A DNA stretch of 64,000 bases, taken from assembly GCF_014204535.1 (NCBI RefSeq), contig NZ_JACHLR010000001.1, positions 394,870 through 458,869 of the forward strand. The letters are read 5' to 3'. Numbering within the stretch: the first letter of the stretch is position 1; every line of letters begins with the position of its first letter. Shown piece after piece: positions 32,776-46,026 of this stretch. Origin of the DNA: Novosphingobium chloroacetimidivorans. Lineage in GTDB: Bacteria > Pseudomonadota > Alphaproteobacteria > Sphingomonadales > Sphingomonadaceae. Under the pieces are notes generated by a model, which was not told where the DNA came from, searched no databases, and saw only the letters and a list, made by a program, of their open reading frames with translations. A program made the position numbers and the translations under genes.

Positions 32776-33953
32776 GCCGGCACTCCCTCTTGCATCATCT
32801 CGACGAAGTTCTTGAACAGGTAGAAGCTGTCCTGCGGCCCGGGGCTCGCCTCGGGGTGGTATTGCACGCTGAAGGCGCGCTTGCCACGCAGCGCAATGCC
32901 GCAATTCGAGCCGTCGAACAGCGAGACATGCGTCGCGACCACATCCTCGGGCAGGCTGTCGTTGTCGACCGCGAAGCCGTGGTTCATCGAGGTGATCTCG
33001 ACCACGCTGTCGGTCAGGCGCTTGACCGGGTGGTTGGCGCCGCGATGGCCCTGGAACATCTTGAGCGTCTTCGCGCCCGCTGCCAGTGCCAGTAGCTGGT
33101 GGCCCAGGCAAATGCCGAACACGGGGATGTCGCGCCGCAGCAGCTCGCGAATGACGGGCACGGCGTAGGTGCCGGTCGCGGCCGGGTCGCCGGGACCGTT
33201 GGAGAGGAACACGCCGTCCGGCTTCAGCGCAAGGATCGTCTCGAGCGAAGCTTCGGCCGGAACCACCGTCACCCGCGCGCCGGCCTTCACCAGGTTGCGG
33301 AAGATGTTGTCCTTGGAACCGTAATCGATCGCCACCGCATGCGGACGCACGTCGCGGGGGGAGCGGCCGTAACCGGCGCCCAGCGTCCAGGTGGAACCTT
33401 CCCACTGCTCCTCGATCTCGCGGCTCACGATCTTGGCGAGGTCCATGCCCTCCAGGCCCGGCCAGTCCCGCGCGCGCTCCACGAGAGCGGCAATGTCGAA
33501 ACGGCCATCGGGATGGTGCGCGATCACGGCATTGGGCGCGCCAGAGAGGCGGATGCGCCGGGTCAGCGCGCGGGTGTCGACACCGGCGAGGCCGATCTTG
33601 CCCTTGGCCTTCAGCCACTCGCCGAGTTCGCCGCGCGAGCGGAAGTTGGACGCTTGCGTCACATCCTCGCGCACGACCATGCCGACCGCGCCATCGACCT
33701 TCGACTCGTGGTCCTCGTCGTTGATGCCGACGTTGCCGATGTGCGGAAAGGTGAAGGTGACGATCTGCGCGGCATAGGAAGGATCGGTCATCACCTCCTG
33801 GTAGCCGGTCATCGAGGTGTTGAAGCAAAGCTCTCCGACCGACTCGCCGCTTGCACCGAAACCGCGGCCCCAGACCACGTGTCCATCGGCAAGCACGAGA
33901 ACGCCGGTGGCGCCGTCAGGTTGAGGCGCGTGCGAAGGGGCGGCGTCGGCCAT
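32772..33953 (-). CDS. carA: Carbamoyl-phosphate synthase small subunit
   Basis: Glutaminase subunit, 393 aa. The class I amidotransferase triad is intact: nucleophile in FGICLGHQLLALA, then His and Glu in QYHPEASPGPQDSFYLF. GYQEVMTDPSYAAQIVTFT is the usual N-terminal landmark. It is upstream of the unknown protein at 32392-32775, with carB 0.5 kb further on the same strand. Confidence 0.97.
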   Translation of the reverse strand: MADAAPSHAPQPDGATGVLVLADGHVVWGRGFGASGESVGELCFNTSMTGYQEVMTDPSYAAQIVTFTFPHIGNVGINDEDHESKVDGAVGMVVREDVTQASNFRSRGELGEWLKAKGKIGLAGVDTRALTRRIRLSGAPNAVIAHHPDGRFDIAALVERARDWPGLEGMDLAKIVSREIEEQWEGSTWTLGAGYGRSPRDVRPHAVAIDYGSKDNIFRNLVKAGARVTVVPAEASLETILALKPDGVFLSNGPGDPAATGTYAVPVIRELLRRDIPVFGICLGHQLLALAAGAKTLKMFQGHRGANHPVKRLTDSVVEITSMNHGFAVDNDSLPEDVVATHVSLFDGSNCGIALRGKRAFSVQYHPEASPGPQDSFYLFKNFVEMMQEGVPA

Positions 33954-34107
33954 GAAGGGTCGCTCCGGTAGGCGGTTCTGACAATGGGTGCTAAGGGGCG
34001 GCGGCTAGTCCCGCTTGGCGCCCACGTCAAGGCAGGCGATGGATTTTGCGCACTCTTGGCTCTATCTGGCCCCCACACCTTCGACATTCAGGAATGCAGT
34101 GACACCC

Positions 34108-34560
34108 ATGATCCGCGATACCCTCAAGGCCGCCCAGGTTGCAGCGATGAAGTCCGGCGACAAGCCGCGCCTGGCCGCCGTGCGCCTCATCCTCGCCAAG
34201 GTGAAGGACCGCGACATCGAACTGCGCACCGCTTCCACGCAGCCGGACGACGATGCCATGGTGATCGAGGTGCTGCAGAAGATGGTCAAGCAGCGCCGCG
34301 AATCGATCCAGCTGTTCGAGCAAGGCGGCCGGCCGGAGAAGGCCGAGGAGGAAAAGGCCGAGCTGGCCGTAATCGAGGAGTTCCTGCCGCAGCAGCTCTC
34401 CGAGGCCGACACGAAAGCCGCCATCGAGGCGATCAAGGCAGAAACCGGCGCGGCCGGGCTGAAGGACATGGGCAAGGTCATGGCGGAGCTGAAGGCCCGG
34501 CATGGCTCGGTGCTCGACATGGGCAAGGCAAGTGGGTGGGTGAAAGAGGCGCTGGCCTGA
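34108..34560 (+). CDS. yqeY: GatB/YqeY domain protein
   Basis: 150 aa from the ATG at 34108 (MIRDTLKAAQVAAMKSGDK). The tail-domain-like helical fold is typical of stand-alone YqeY: KVKDRDIELRTASTQPDDDA and EKAELAVIEEFLPQQLSE, then GAAGLKDMGKVMAELKARHG. Related to the GatB tail that binds tRNA; role uncertain. It often precedes dnaG-rpoD, as here. Confidence 0.92.
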   Translation: MIRDTLKAAQVAAMKSGDKPRLAAVRLILAKVKDRDIELRTASTQPDDDAMVIEVLQKMVKQRRESIQLFEQGGRPEKAEEEKAELAVIEEFLPQQLSEADTKAAIEAIKAETGAAGLKDMGKVMAELKARHGSVLDMGKASGWVKEALA

Positions 34561-34571
34561 AGGGGACGCCA

Positions 34572-34668
34572 GCGTGTCTCGACTTCGCTCGACACGAACG
34601 GAGATCGGGGGCTAAACTCGGTTTTGTTCACCCCTTCTCCGTTCGTGTCGAGCGAAGTCGAGACACGC
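34572..34668. repeat. Inverted pair of 31-base REP-like elements
   Basis: Two perfect reverse-complement copies: 34572-34602 forward and 34638-34668 reverse, core tgtctcgacttcgctcgaca, with similarity continuing a little into the 35-base spacer (cggagatcgggg versus cggagaagggg). They form a REP doublet 18 bases before the GIY-YIG start. Confidence 0.85.
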
Positions 34669-34686
34669 AAGGCGCAAGCTCACACC

Positions 34687-35046
34687 ATGGCATTCTGGGC
34701 TTATATCCTGAAATGCGCTGACGGGCGATTTTACACGGGCCATACGGATGATCTGGAGCGCCGGATGGGCGAGCACCAGCACGGCGGTTTCTGCGACTTC
34801 ACCACACGTCGGCGGCCCGTGACGCTGTTCTGGTCGCAAGACTTCGCCACTCGCTACGAGCCGCTGTCGGCTGAGTTGCAGATCAAGAAATGGTCTAAGG
34901 CAAAGAAGGAGGCTCTCGCTGCAGGCGATCGGAATCGTCTGTCCTTCTATGCCCGACCGCCGCGTGAACGTGTCTCGACCACGCTCGACACGAACGGCGA
35001 TTCGGAGCAACGCAAGACGGATCAAAGGGGGCAAATCTCGTGCTAA
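34687..35046 (+). CDS. GIY-YIG nuclease-domain protein flanked by REP elements
   Basis: 119 aa from the ATG at 34687 (MAFWAYILKCADG). The GIY-YIG module shows YIL and YTG in place of GIY and YIG, Arg in LERRMGEH, and the metal-binding Glu in AELQIKKWSKAKKEAL, matching the small UvrC-endonuclease-domain family. An open stretch from 34624 is encoded by the reverse REP copy, and the C-terminal about 25 residues are encoded through the right-hand REP. Its end overlaps the dnaG GTG. Confidence 0.88.
   Translation: MAFWAYILKCADGRFYTGHTDDLERRMGEHQHGGFCDFTTRRRPVTLFWSQDFATRYEPLSAELQIKKWSKAKKEALAAGDRNRLSFYARPPRERVSTTLDTNGDSEQRKTDQRGQISC
34969..35000 (+). repeat. Third REP-like copy at the 3' end of the GIY-YIG gene
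   Basis: cgtgtctcgaccacgctcgacacgaacggcga: same orientation as the first copy at 34572, three mismatches over 32 bases, inverted relative to the second. It lies inside the coding end of the GIY-YIG gene, so the gene is bracketed by inverted REPs. Confidence 0.8.
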
Positions 35047-36893
35047 CCCCGCAATGGCTCGATCAACTCCGCGCCCGCACAACACTGTCGGCGCTGATCG
35101 GACGCACGGTCCGGCTGCAGAAGGTCGGCAACGAGTTCAAGGCCTGTTGCCCCTTTCACAACGAGAAGACGCCCAGCTTCCACGTCAATGACGCGAAGGG
35201 CTTCTACCACTGCTTCGGCTGCTCCGCGCATGGCGATGCCATTCGCTGGCTGACCGACCATCAGGGCCTTGCCTTCATGGATGCGGTCAAGGAGCTCGCC
35301 GCCGAGGCGGGGATGGACGTCCCGGCGCCCGATCCACGCACCGCTCGCGCTGCCGAGAAGCGCGACTCGCTGCATGACGTGATGGCCGCGGCGCAGGAGT
35401 GGTTCGTCGCCAGCCTTGCCGCGCCCGAGGGCGAGGCAGCGCGGGCGTATCTGGCTACGCGCGGGTTCGATGCGCACACCGTCCAGCGCTTCGGCTTCGG
35501 CTTCGCGCCCGAAGGCCGCCAGGCGTTGAAAGCCGCCCTCTCCCGCTTTCCCGAGCCGATGCTGATCGAGGCGGGCTTGCGGATCGCCGTGGACGACAAG
35601 GACCCGTACGACCGCTTTCGGGGCCGGCTGATGCTGCCGATCGAGGACACGCGCGGGCGGGTGATCGCGTTCGGCGGACGCATTCTCGCCAAGGGCAAGA
35701 CGGATGCTCCCAAGTACCTGAACTCGCCCGATACCCCGCTCTTCGACAAGGGCCGGACGCTCTACAACCTGCATCGCGCCGCCCCCGCTGCGCGCCAGAG
35801 CGGGCGAATGATCGTGGTCGAAGGCTACATGGACGTGATCGCGCTCGCTGCCGCCGGCATCGGCGAATGCGTCGCCCCGATGGGAACCGCGCTGACCGAG
35901 CCGCAGATCGAACTGCTGTGGCGCCACGTAGAGATGCCCACCTTGTGCTTCGACGGGGATGCCGCCGGCCAACGTGCGGCGATGCGGGCGATCACTCGAG
36001 CCTTGCCGCTGCTGCGCCCTGCGCACAGCCTGCGTATCGTTCGCCTGCCCGAGGGGCTCGACCCCGATGACCTGCTCAAAAGCAAGGGAAAGGCGGCGAT
36101 GGACGACCTGCTCGGCCAGGCTCGCTCGCTCGTCGACGTATTGTGGGAGTTCGAACGCGACGCCCTGCCGCTGAGCACGCCCGAGGCCAAGGCCGGCCTC
36201 AAGGCTCGACTGATGGCGCATATCGAGACGATCGCGCACCAGGACGTGGCAGGGCTCTACAAGCGCGAGTTGATGGACCGTTACTCGGCCTTTGCGTTTC
36301 CGCGACGCGAGGAGCGCCCGTACACGCCTCGGCGGCAGGCGGCAGCCGGCAAGCGGGGCGGCTTCCAGCCCGGCCCCGAGCCGTCCGACCCGCTCTCCAT
36401 CGCCCGACTGAACCGGGCGACCGACGGCAACCGCGATACGCTCGCCGCCGCGATCCTCGCCGGCTTGGTGCGCTGGCCCGGGCAAATCCACCGTCATGCC
36501 GAGACACTGATGTCCATCCACGGCCTCGATCGGCGCTTCGGCATCCTGGTCGACTGCTGCGACTCGGCGCACCCGCTTGAAAGCCAGGCTCTTGCCGCCA
36601 TATTGGCGAAACACGGTCTGGCGCTGCCGGGTCCGTCAGCCTGGTCCGACCTGCGTTTCGGGTTTCTGCAGCCCGATGTGGGTGAAGGCCAGGCGGCGAC
36701 GGAACTGGCGCAGGCGATAGAACTCCTGGTCGAACGGCCAGCGCTCGAAGCAGCCCTTGCCAGAGCGACGGGCCGTTTCGAAAGCGAGTTGTCCGAAGAC
36801 GCTTTTCTCGAGCAGCAAAGGTTGCTCAAGAGAAAGCTGGAATTTGACAATCGCCTCAGGCAAATGGCGACGAGACATGCAGCTGGCACTTAA
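35040..36893 (+). CDS. dnaG: DNA primase
   Basis: Makes RNA primers for replication. 617 aa, GTG start (35040) with AGGGGG upstream, overlapping the GIY-YIG stop. Domains: zinc-binding motif CPFHNEKTPSFHV and HCFGC near residue 40-60; TOPRIM core with VVEGYMDVIALAAAG and CFDGDAAGQRAAMRA; a C-terminal helicase-binding region ending in basic helices. Followed by rpoD after 33 bases, the usual macromolecular-synthesis pairing. Confidence 0.97.
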   Translation: MLTPQWLDQLRARTTLSALIGRTVRLQKVGNEFKACCPFHNEKTPSFHVNDAKGFYHCFGCSAHGDAIRWLTDHQGLAFMDAVKELAAEAGMDVPAPDPRTARAAEKRDSLHDVMAAAQEWFVASLAAPEGEAARAYLATRGFDAHTVQRFGFGFAPEGRQALKAALSRFPEPMLIEAGLRIAVDDKDPYDRFRGRLMLPIEDTRGRVIAFGGRILAKGKTDAPKYLNSPDTPLFDKGRTLYNLHRAAPAARQSGRMIVVEGYMDVIALAAAGIGECVAPMGTALTEPQIELLWRHVEMPTLCFDGDAAGQRAAMRAITRALPLLRPAHSLRIVRLPEGLDPDDLLKSKGKAAMDDLLGQARSLVDVLWEFERDALPLSTPEAKAGLKARLMAHIETIAHQDVAGLYKRELMDRYSAFAFPRREERPYTPRRQAAAGKRGGFQPGPEPSDPLSIARLNRATDGNRDTLAAAILAGLVRWPGQIHRHAETLMSIHGLDRRFGILVDCCDSAHPLESQALAAILAKHGLALPGPSAWSDLRFGFLQPDVGEGQAATELAQAIELLVERPALEAALARATGRFESELSEDAFLEQQRLLKRKLEFDNRLRQMATRHAAGT

Positions 36894-36926
36894 AATAGCC
36901 GGGCAGCAGGATCACACGGCGGTAGA

Positions 36927-38966
<2,040 letters not shown>

Positions 38967-39012
38967 TGTTTTTCAGCCGCGCTTGAGGGCCTCGGCCCGC
39001 AAGCGCGGCCTG

Positions 39013-40347
39013 TTACGCTGGATGCGCGCTGAAGCCCTTGGACAGCCCATGGTAGAGCCGTTCGCGGCAGACAACACCGGCTGCAGCATCGGAAATCAGC
39101 GCCGTCGCCAGTAGCGGCAGCAGCAAGGCATGGCTTCCGGTGATCTCCGAAAGGATCACCACCGAGGTCAGCGGCGCTCGCACCACCCCGGTGAAGTACC
39201 CCGCCATACCCAGCAGGACGACCGCACCGCCTGGCGCCAAGGGAAACAGCGGCTTGAGCAGGTCGCCCAATCCTGCGCCCACTGCCAGCGACGGCGCGAA
39301 CACGCCACCGGGAGCCCCAGACAAGGAAGTCGCCAGGGTCGCGACCGCCTTGGCGGGGCCGAACCAGAGCGGACTGTGATGGCCCTCGATGATCATGCGG
39401 GCTGGTTCATAGCTGGTTCCCCAGGTCATTCCGGTAGCGCAACCGATCACGGCGACGGTGGAGCCGCACAGTAGCGCCAACAGGACGGGTCGGGATCGCA
39501 GCCAGACGAGTGGGCGGGCCTGCGATAGGGTTCCTCCAAGCAAAGCCTTGGAAAACAGGCCACCTGCAAGCCCGCCGAGCAGTCCGGCAACCGGGGCGAT
39601 CGCCAAAGCCTGGCGGAACGGAAGCCCGACGGCAACCACGCCGAAGTAGGTGTAGTCTCCTGCTATGCCCAAGCTCACCATCCCTGATACCAGCACCGCC
39701 ACCATCACCAGCAGCGTCATCCGCTGCTCGTAGGCGGCGGCAAGCTCCTCAATGGCGATGGTCACGCCTGCCAGCGGCGTGTTGAAGGCGGCAGCCACGC
39801 CCGCCGCGCCGCCGGCAACCATGACGGCCGGGCCGAGCGGCACCCTGAACAGCTTGTAGGCACGGGCCATGATCGCGGCAGATATCTGCACTGTCGGACC
39901 TTCACGCCCGGTCGAGGCGCCGATCAGCAAGGCGCCGACCGTGAGCCCGAACTTGGCGGTGGCCGTGCGCAACGAGACCAGCGAGCGGATCGCCGCCCCC
40001 GGCGCGCGTCTGGCAACCATGACTTGCGGAATGCCCGATCCGCGCGCATCGGGCGCGAAGCGGCGCGTCAGCAGGGTCAGCACCACGAAGCCGAACGGGG
40101 TAACGATGAGGGGCGACCACCAGTACGCAGCGACCATGCGCAGGAACATGCGGCTCGCCCAATCCCCGGCGTTGGCGAAGACCAGCGCGACAAGGCCCAG
40201 CGCAATCGCACCCATCAGTGTCGCTTGCCGCCGCCGCCACAGTAGCGACGTCGGACCGTGGCGCCGTGCCATGATCCGCACATGATCCATCCGGCGACGC
40301 CGGCGAACTTTGCGCGCTGTTTCATCGTGAGCCTCTGCTTGCGGCAT
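39013..40347 (-). CDS. ClC-family chloride channel/antiporter
   Basis: 444 aa, about 10-12 membrane segments. The selectivity motifs are intact: GSGIPQ, GREGPTVQ (with the gating Glu), and GGVFAPS. IAIEELAAAYEQR has the Glu pair at the inner proton site, favouring a Cl-/H+ antiporter over a channel. No C-terminal CBS domains. The N-terminal about 30 residues are very basic; start could be later. Confidence 0.92.
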   Translation of the reverse strand: MPQAEAHDETARKVRRRRRMDHVRIMARRHGPTSLLWRRRQATLMGAIALGLVALVFANAGDWASRMFLRMVAAYWWSPLIVTPFGFVVLTLLTRRFAPDARGSGIPQVMVARRAPGAAIRSLVSLRTATAKFGLTVGALLIGASTGREGPTVQISAAIMARAYKLFRVPLGPAVMVAGGAAGVAAAFNTPLAGVTIAIEELAAAYEQRMTLLVMVAVLVSGMVSLGIAGDYTYFGVVAVGLPFRQALAIAPVAGLLGGLAGGLFSKALLGGTLSQARPLVWLRSRPVLLALLCGSTVAVIGCATGMTWGTSYEPARMIIEGHHSPLWFGPAKAVATLATSLSGAPGGVFAPSLAVGAGLGDLLKPLFPLAPGGAVVLLGMAGYFTGVVRAPLTSVVILSEITGSHALLLPLLATALISDAAAGVVCRERLYHGLSKGFSAHPA

Positions 40348-40587
40348 GTTCGCTGGCCACTCCCGTTGTTCTGCAGATGAGCTGGGCCAGATGCCATGAT
40401 CCGCCAGGCGTCACGCTGGCCGGCCAGAGCGTGACCGATGGTGTCGAAAGTGCCGTCTAGCGCCGCATCGACCTCGATCCAACCCACTGACGGCAACGTG
40501 CCGCGCAGTAGCCTTGCGAGGTACTGGCCATTTCGGCCAGCCACGACTATGGCGCGCGGATCGAACCCGTAAGGATGAATCGCGCCA

Positions 40588-41051
40588 ATGCGCATCGCCA
40601 TTGCTTCAGACCATGCCGCCGTGGACCTCAAGGCCGAGTTGCGCGAGTACCTGATCGAACTCGGTCATGAGGTCGCCGATCTAGGGCCGGCGACAGCCGA
40701 TCGCGTCGACTACCCGGACTACGGCTACAAGCTCGCCAACGTCGTTGCGGATGGCACCGTCGAGCGCGGCGTGGCGCTGTGTGGGTCGGGCATCGGCATC
40801 TCGATCGCGGTGAACCGCCACCCGGCGCTGCGCTGCGCGCTGGTCTCCGAACCCTTCTCGGCCGCGCTGGCCCGTGAGCACAACGACGCGAACGCGATCG
40901 CCATGGGTGCGCGGCTGACCGGGGTCGACATGGCCAAGGCCTGCCTCGATGCATTCCTCTCGACCGAGTTCGGTGGTGGCCGCCATTCCGGACGTGTCGA
41001 AAAGCTCTCTCATCCCCATATGACTGCAAAGACACCTGAGGAGTCCGCCGC

Positions 41052-41055
<4 letters not shown>
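40588..41055 (+). CDS. rpiB: Ribose-5-phosphate isomerase B
   Basis: Interconverts ribose 5-phosphate and ribulose 5-phosphate. 155 aa. N-terminal [14 protein letters not shown], catalytic Cys in [16 protein letters not shown], and [15 protein letters not shown] are all diagnostic. Its last codons overlap the glyA ATG by 4 bases. The 240 bases upstream, back to the ClC gene, hold nothing convincing. Confidence 0.96.
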
Positions 41056-42359
<1,304 letters not shown>

Positions 42360-42361
42360 CC

Positions 42362-42583
42362 ATGATCGATCCCAACGCACCCAAGGGTGACTTCCTGACC
42401 GACGCCCGCCAGGAACTGGCCGGCATGCTGCAGGATGGCCTGAGCCATCCCTCGACGAAGCCGGTTCTCGCCTGGGGCGCGATCGGCGCGGTCGCCGCGG
42501 TGGTGCTGCCGTTCGTGACGATCCCTGTTGGCCTCGCCGCTGGCGCCGGCTATCAGTTCTACAAGCGGGTGCGCCCCGATTGA
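42362..42583 (+). CDS. Small membrane protein between glyA and nrdR
   Basis: 73 aa from the ATG at 42362. Soluble N-terminal 35 residues, then one hydrophobic stretch (VLAWGAIGAVAAVVLPFVTIPVG) with internal Pro, then a short basic tail. No family recognised. Located 2 bases after glyA and 14 bases before nrdR, so within one transcript. Confidence 0.7.
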   Translation: MIDPNAPKGDFLTDARQELAGMLQDGLSHPSTKPVLAWGAIGAVAAVVLPFVTIPVGLAAGAGYQFYKRVRPD

Positions 42584-42597
42584 CCAAGACGTTCTGA

Positions 42598-43059
42598 ATG
42601 CGCTGTCCCTTTTGCGCCCACGAGGATTCGCAGGTCAAGGACAGCCGACCGACCGAAGACAACACCTCGATCCGCCGCCGCCGCCAATGCGGCAGCTGCG
42701 GCGCGCGGTTCACAACTTTTGAGCGGGTACAGCTGCGCGAGATCACGGTAATCAAGACCGATGGCTCGCGCCAGCCGTTCGACCGTTCGAAGATCGAGCA
42801 GTCCGTCTCGCTTGCCTGCCGCAAGCGCAGCGTCGAGCGTGATAAGATTGACCGTCTTGTTTCCGGCGTCCAGCGCCAGGTAGAGACCATGGGCGAGAGC
42901 GAGGTATCCTCCCTGGCCATCGGCGAAATGGTGATGGATGGCCTGCGCCAACTGGACTCGGTCGCCTACATCCGCTTCGCCTCGGTCTACCGAGACTTTA
43001 GCGAGGCTCGCGACTTCGAGGAGTTCGCCAGCACGGTGCGTGGGATCGTTCCGGAATGA
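42598..43059 (+). CDS. nrdR: Transcriptional repressor NrdR
   Basis: ATP-cone regulator of ribonucleotide reductase genes. 153 aa. The zinc ribbon is intact (RCPFC, then [15 protein letters not shown]), followed by the ATP cone ([18 protein letters not shown]). Overlaps trmJ by 4 bases. Confidence 0.97.
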   Translation: MRCPFCAHEDSQVKDSRPTEDNTSIRRRRQCGSCGARFTTFERVQLREITVIKTDGSRQPFDRSKIEQSVSLACRKRSVERDKIDRLVSGVQRQVETMGESEVSSLAIGEMVMDGLRQLDSVAYIRFASVYRDFSEARDFEEFASTVRGIVPE

Positions 43060-43778
43060 GCGAGCACAAGCCCGTCATCGTCCTGGTGCGGCCGCAACTG
43101 GGTGAAAACATCGGCAAGGCGGCACGCGCCATGCTCAACTTCGGGCTGACCGAGATGCGCCTGGTATCGCCGCGCGATGGCTGGCCCAATCCTAGCGCCG
43201 GTCCTGCCGCCGCGGGGGCCGATGCCGTGCTGGACGGCGCGCAGGTGTACGAGACACTGGCGCTGGCGGTTGCCGATTGCGTCAACGTCTATGCGACCAC
43301 CGTGCGCAAGCGGGGCGTGACCAAGCCGGTCGTTACGCCGGAGCAGGCAGCAAGCGAGATCCATGCCGAGGCAGGCCGCTCCGCCTACGTGTTCGGCCCC
43401 GAGCGGTCGGGGCTGGAGACGGAGGACGTTGCCCTTGCGCGCGCCATCCTGACGGTTCCGATCAATCCGGAGTTCGGCTCGCTCAACCTCGCGCAGGCAG
43501 TAATCCTGTGCGCCTACGAATGGTCCAAGCAGACCGGCCTCTCACAGCCGACGGTAGAGGAACTGCTGCCGCCCGCGCCGCAAGAGGAGTTGGAAGGCCT
43601 GATCGGACACTTCGAGCGGCTGCTCGATGCCAAGAACTACTTCTGGCCCGAGCCGCGCGCCGAAGCCAATCGCCTGACCTTGCGCAACCTGCTCACCAAG
43701 CCGGCGTGGAACCACCTGGAAGTGCGTACCTTTCGCGGGATCTTGAGCACCTTGGGGCGCGAGCGGCGAGAGCGGTAG
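43056..43778 (+). CDS. trmJ: tRNA 2'-O-methyltransferase (TrmJ-type SpoU)
   Basis: SPOUT methyltransferase, 240 aa. Motif 1 region [20 protein letters not shown], motif 2 [11 protein letters not shown] and motif 3 [20 protein letters not shown] match TrmJ, which methylates position 32 of tRNAs. C-terminal extension of about 90 residues, as in TrmJ. Confidence 0.92.
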   Translation: MSEHKPVIVLVRPQLGENIGKAARAMLNFGLTEMRLVSPRDGWPNPSAGPAAAGADAVLDGAQVYETLALAVADCVNVYATTVRKRGVTKPVVTPEQAASEIHAEAGRSAYVFGPERSGLETEDVALARAILTVPINPEFGSLNLAQAVILCAYEWSKQTGLSQPTVEELLPPAPQEELEGLIGHFERLLDAKNYFWPEPRAEANRLTLRNLLTKPAWNHLEVRTFRGILSTLGRERRER

Positions 43779-43821
43779 ATCCGCAACTTCGGGCCGGGCT
43801 GGTCTCAAAAAACCCAAGTAC

Positions 43822-44745
43822 TCAGCCGACCTGTTCGCCCAGCCAGCGTATCGCCTTCGCCAGGTATCGCTCGGTGATCTGCGTGCCACGCCCCCAGGCT
43901 TCGAACCCGTGCGGCGCATTCGGTACGACTTCCAGCGCGACGGGCACGCCGGCCGCTTCGAGCCGCCGCGCATAATCCACGTCCTCGTCATGGAACAACT
44001 CGATCGCACCCACGCCGATCCAGGCCGGCGGCAAGCCCGACAGGTCCTCATGGCGGGCGGGGGCTGCATGCGAGGATACCTCCACCGCGCCAGGCTCACG
44101 CCCGAGATAGCTTCGCCAGCCAAAACGATTGATGGCGTTGTTCCACAGCGGATGCGCCAGTTCATCGAGATCTCGGTGCGCTGCAGTGCGGTCGTCCAGC
44201 ATCGGCGCCATCAGCCATTGCGCCGCCGGCTCCGGGCCCTCCTCGTCGCACACCCGCTGGACCAGTGCAGCCGCCAGACCGCCCCCGGCGCTGATCCCGC
44301 CTATGGCGATACCCTGAGGATCGATCCCCAGGGTTTTCGCCTCAGCCAGGAGCCAACACCAGACCGCGTGGCAATCGTTGAGCGCCGCTGGATAGGGGTG
44401 CTTGGGCGCCAGGCGATATTCGGCCGAAACGACGGTCAAGCCAAGTTCCGCAGCCACCTGCCCGCACAAGACATCGTCCATGCTCGCCATGCCCACGACG
44501 TAGCCACCGCCATGGATCCACAGCAGTGCGCCATCGCTGCGCACATTTTGCGGGCGATAGATGCGGCAGGCGGGCGCCTTGCGCACTTCGATCGACACGC
44601 CGGGCGTAGGCGGTCGGCGCTGCAGCCTCATCAGGAACGGGGCAAGGGCGCGGAACCAGCCGGCGTGCAGCGGCGCATTCGGCATCTTCGCCAGCGGAGC
44701 ACGCAGCTCAGGATCGATCATGTCAGGCGTGATGGGCTTGGTCAT
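43822..44745 (-). CDS. Alpha/beta hydrolase, HSL-type carboxylesterase
   Basis: 307 aa. Oxyanion-hole motif HGGGYVVG, nucleophile elbow GISAGGG, Asp in VGAIELFHDEDVDYARRL, and His in APHGFEAW complete the HSL-family triad. The ATG at 44743-44745 has GGGAG six bases upstream; the ATG two codons earlier touches that Shine-Dalgarno. Substrate probably a short ester; unproven. Confidence 0.9.
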   Translation of the reverse strand: MTKPITPDMIDPELRAPLAKMPNAPLHAGWFRALAPFLMRLQRRPPTPGVSIEVRKAPACRIYRPQNVRSDGALLWIHGGGYVVGMASMDDVLCGQVAAELGLTVVSAEYRLAPKHPYPAALNDCHAVWCWLLAEAKTLGIDPQGIAIGGISAGGGLAAALVQRVCDEEGPEPAAQWLMAPMLDDRTAAHRDLDELAHPLWNNAINRFGWRSYLGREPGAVEVSSHAAPARHEDLSGLPPAWIGVGAIELFHDEDVDYARRLEAAGVPVALEVVPNAPHGFEAWGRGTQITERYLAKAIRWLGEQVG

Positions 44746-44766
44746 CAGCATCTCCCGTTCGGCAGA

Positions 44767-45105
44767 TCAGTCTTGCCGGCGTCGATCCCAATGGTCCAGT
44801 TCGTAGGCGATCGAGGTTTCGACCAGGCTGTCCCAGATGGCAGCGATCGCATCGGCAGGGAGGCCGAGCGCTTCTGCCCGGGCCTTCGCGTTGGCGATCA
44901 CCTCGGCCTTGCGCCTTTCGTCGCGCACATGGCCGCGCTCGGGCTTGATCCGTGCTGCGGCGCGCATGTAGGCGAAGCGGGTCGCGAGCAGGTCGACCAG
45001 GCGCGCGTCCAGCGCATCGACGCCGGCGCGCACGTCGGTCATGGACTGGCAGGTGTCGGGCATGGGCGTGGCGCCGGAAGCGGTGTCGGATTGAGACAGG
45101 GACAT
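44767..45105 (-). CDS. Chorismate mutase (AroQ class)
   Basis: 112 aa from the ATG at 45103-45105. All-helical AroQ-type domain: [40 protein letters not shown] and [16 protein letters not shown] carry the Arg/Glu/Gln active-site pattern. Converts chorismate to prephenate. It follows rpsD divergently and precedes the esterase by 21 bases on its strand. Confidence 0.88.
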   Translation of the reverse strand: MSLSQSDTASGATPMPDTCQSMTDVRAGVDALDARLVDLLATRFAYMRAAARIKPERGHVRDERRKAEVIANAKARAEALGLPADAIAAIWDSLVETSIAYELDHWDRRRQD

Positions 45106-45355
45106 GGCCGCAAGCCCTAGCTGCCACGACCATCGCCGTCGAGGGTGCGCGGTGCTTGACTTTCGAGCGCGTAAGGCTAAACGCGCGCCTTCACTTGGAC
45201 CCCGTGCCTTCGCGCGGGAAACGTCCGTTCGGCCCCGCACTCCGGTGAAGCGGTGGCCGCGCTCCCTTCCAGGACTTCTGGCGGCGAGCGGTGCGACCCG
45301 GAACATTTGGACGGTGCCATGGTGGCGCTGTCAGCAGGAATACGAAGGACGACTT

Positions 45356-45970
45356 ATGTCGAAGCGCCATAGCGCCAAGCACAAACTCGATCGCCGCATG
45401 GGCGAGAACATCTGGGGCCGTCCCAAGAGCTCGGTCAACCGCCGCAGCTACGGCCCCGGCCAGCACGGCCAGCGCCGCAAGAGCAAGGTGTCGGACTACG
45501 GCATCCAGCTGCGCGCCAAGCAGAAGCTCAAGGGCTACTACGGCGACGTGACCGAGAAGCAGTTCAAGGCGACGTATGCCACTGCCTCGCGCATGAAGGG
45601 CGACACCGGCCAGAACCTGATCGGCTTGCTCGAGCAGCGCCTGGACATGATCGTGTACCGCGCCAAGTTCGCCCCGACCATCTTCGCCGCGCGCCAGATC
45701 GTCAGCCACGGCCACATCCGCGTCAACGGCGTGAAGTGCAACGTCGCCAGCCGCCGCGTGTTCGTCGGTGACGTCATCAGCCTGGGCGACAAGGCCAAGG
45801 AAATGGCGCTGATCATCGAAGCGCAGGGCCTCGCCGAGCGCGAAGTTCCGGACTACATCTCGCAGGACGGCACCGACAAGATCACCTTCGTCCGCGTTCC
45901 GACGCTCGACGAAGTGCCTTACCCGGTGAAGATGGAGCCCAATCTGGTCGTCGAGTTCTACTCGCGCTGA
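45356..45970 (+). CDS. rpsD: 30S ribosomal protein S4
   Basis: 204 aa from the ATG at 45356, AGGA upstream. N-terminal [20 protein letters not shown] is the alphaproteobacterial type. The S4 RNA-binding domain is seen as [20 protein letters not shown] and [14 protein letters not shown]. Single-gene unit ending at a strong terminator. An open stretch upstream to 45104 is not S4. Confidence 0.98.
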   Translation: MSKRHSAKHKLDRRMGENIWGRPKSSVNRRSYGPGQHGQRRKSKVSDYGIQLRAKQKLKGYYGDVTEKQFKATYATASRMKGDTGQNLIGLLEQRLDMIVYRAKFAPTIFAARQIVSHGHIRVNGVKCNVASRRVFVGDVISLGDKAKEMALIIEAQGLAEREVPDYISQDGTDKITFVRVPTLDEVPYPVKMEPNLVVEFYSR

Positions 45971-46000
45971 TCCTGGTTTCATCGGATTGGAACACGGTGG

Positions 46001-46026
46001 AGGCGGCCTTTCGGGGCCGCCTTTTT
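46001..46026 (+). terminator. Rho-independent terminator of rpsD
   Basis: Perfect 8-base stem aggcggcc-ttttcgg-ggccgcct followed by TTTT, 30 bases after the rpsD stop. Confidence 0.9.
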
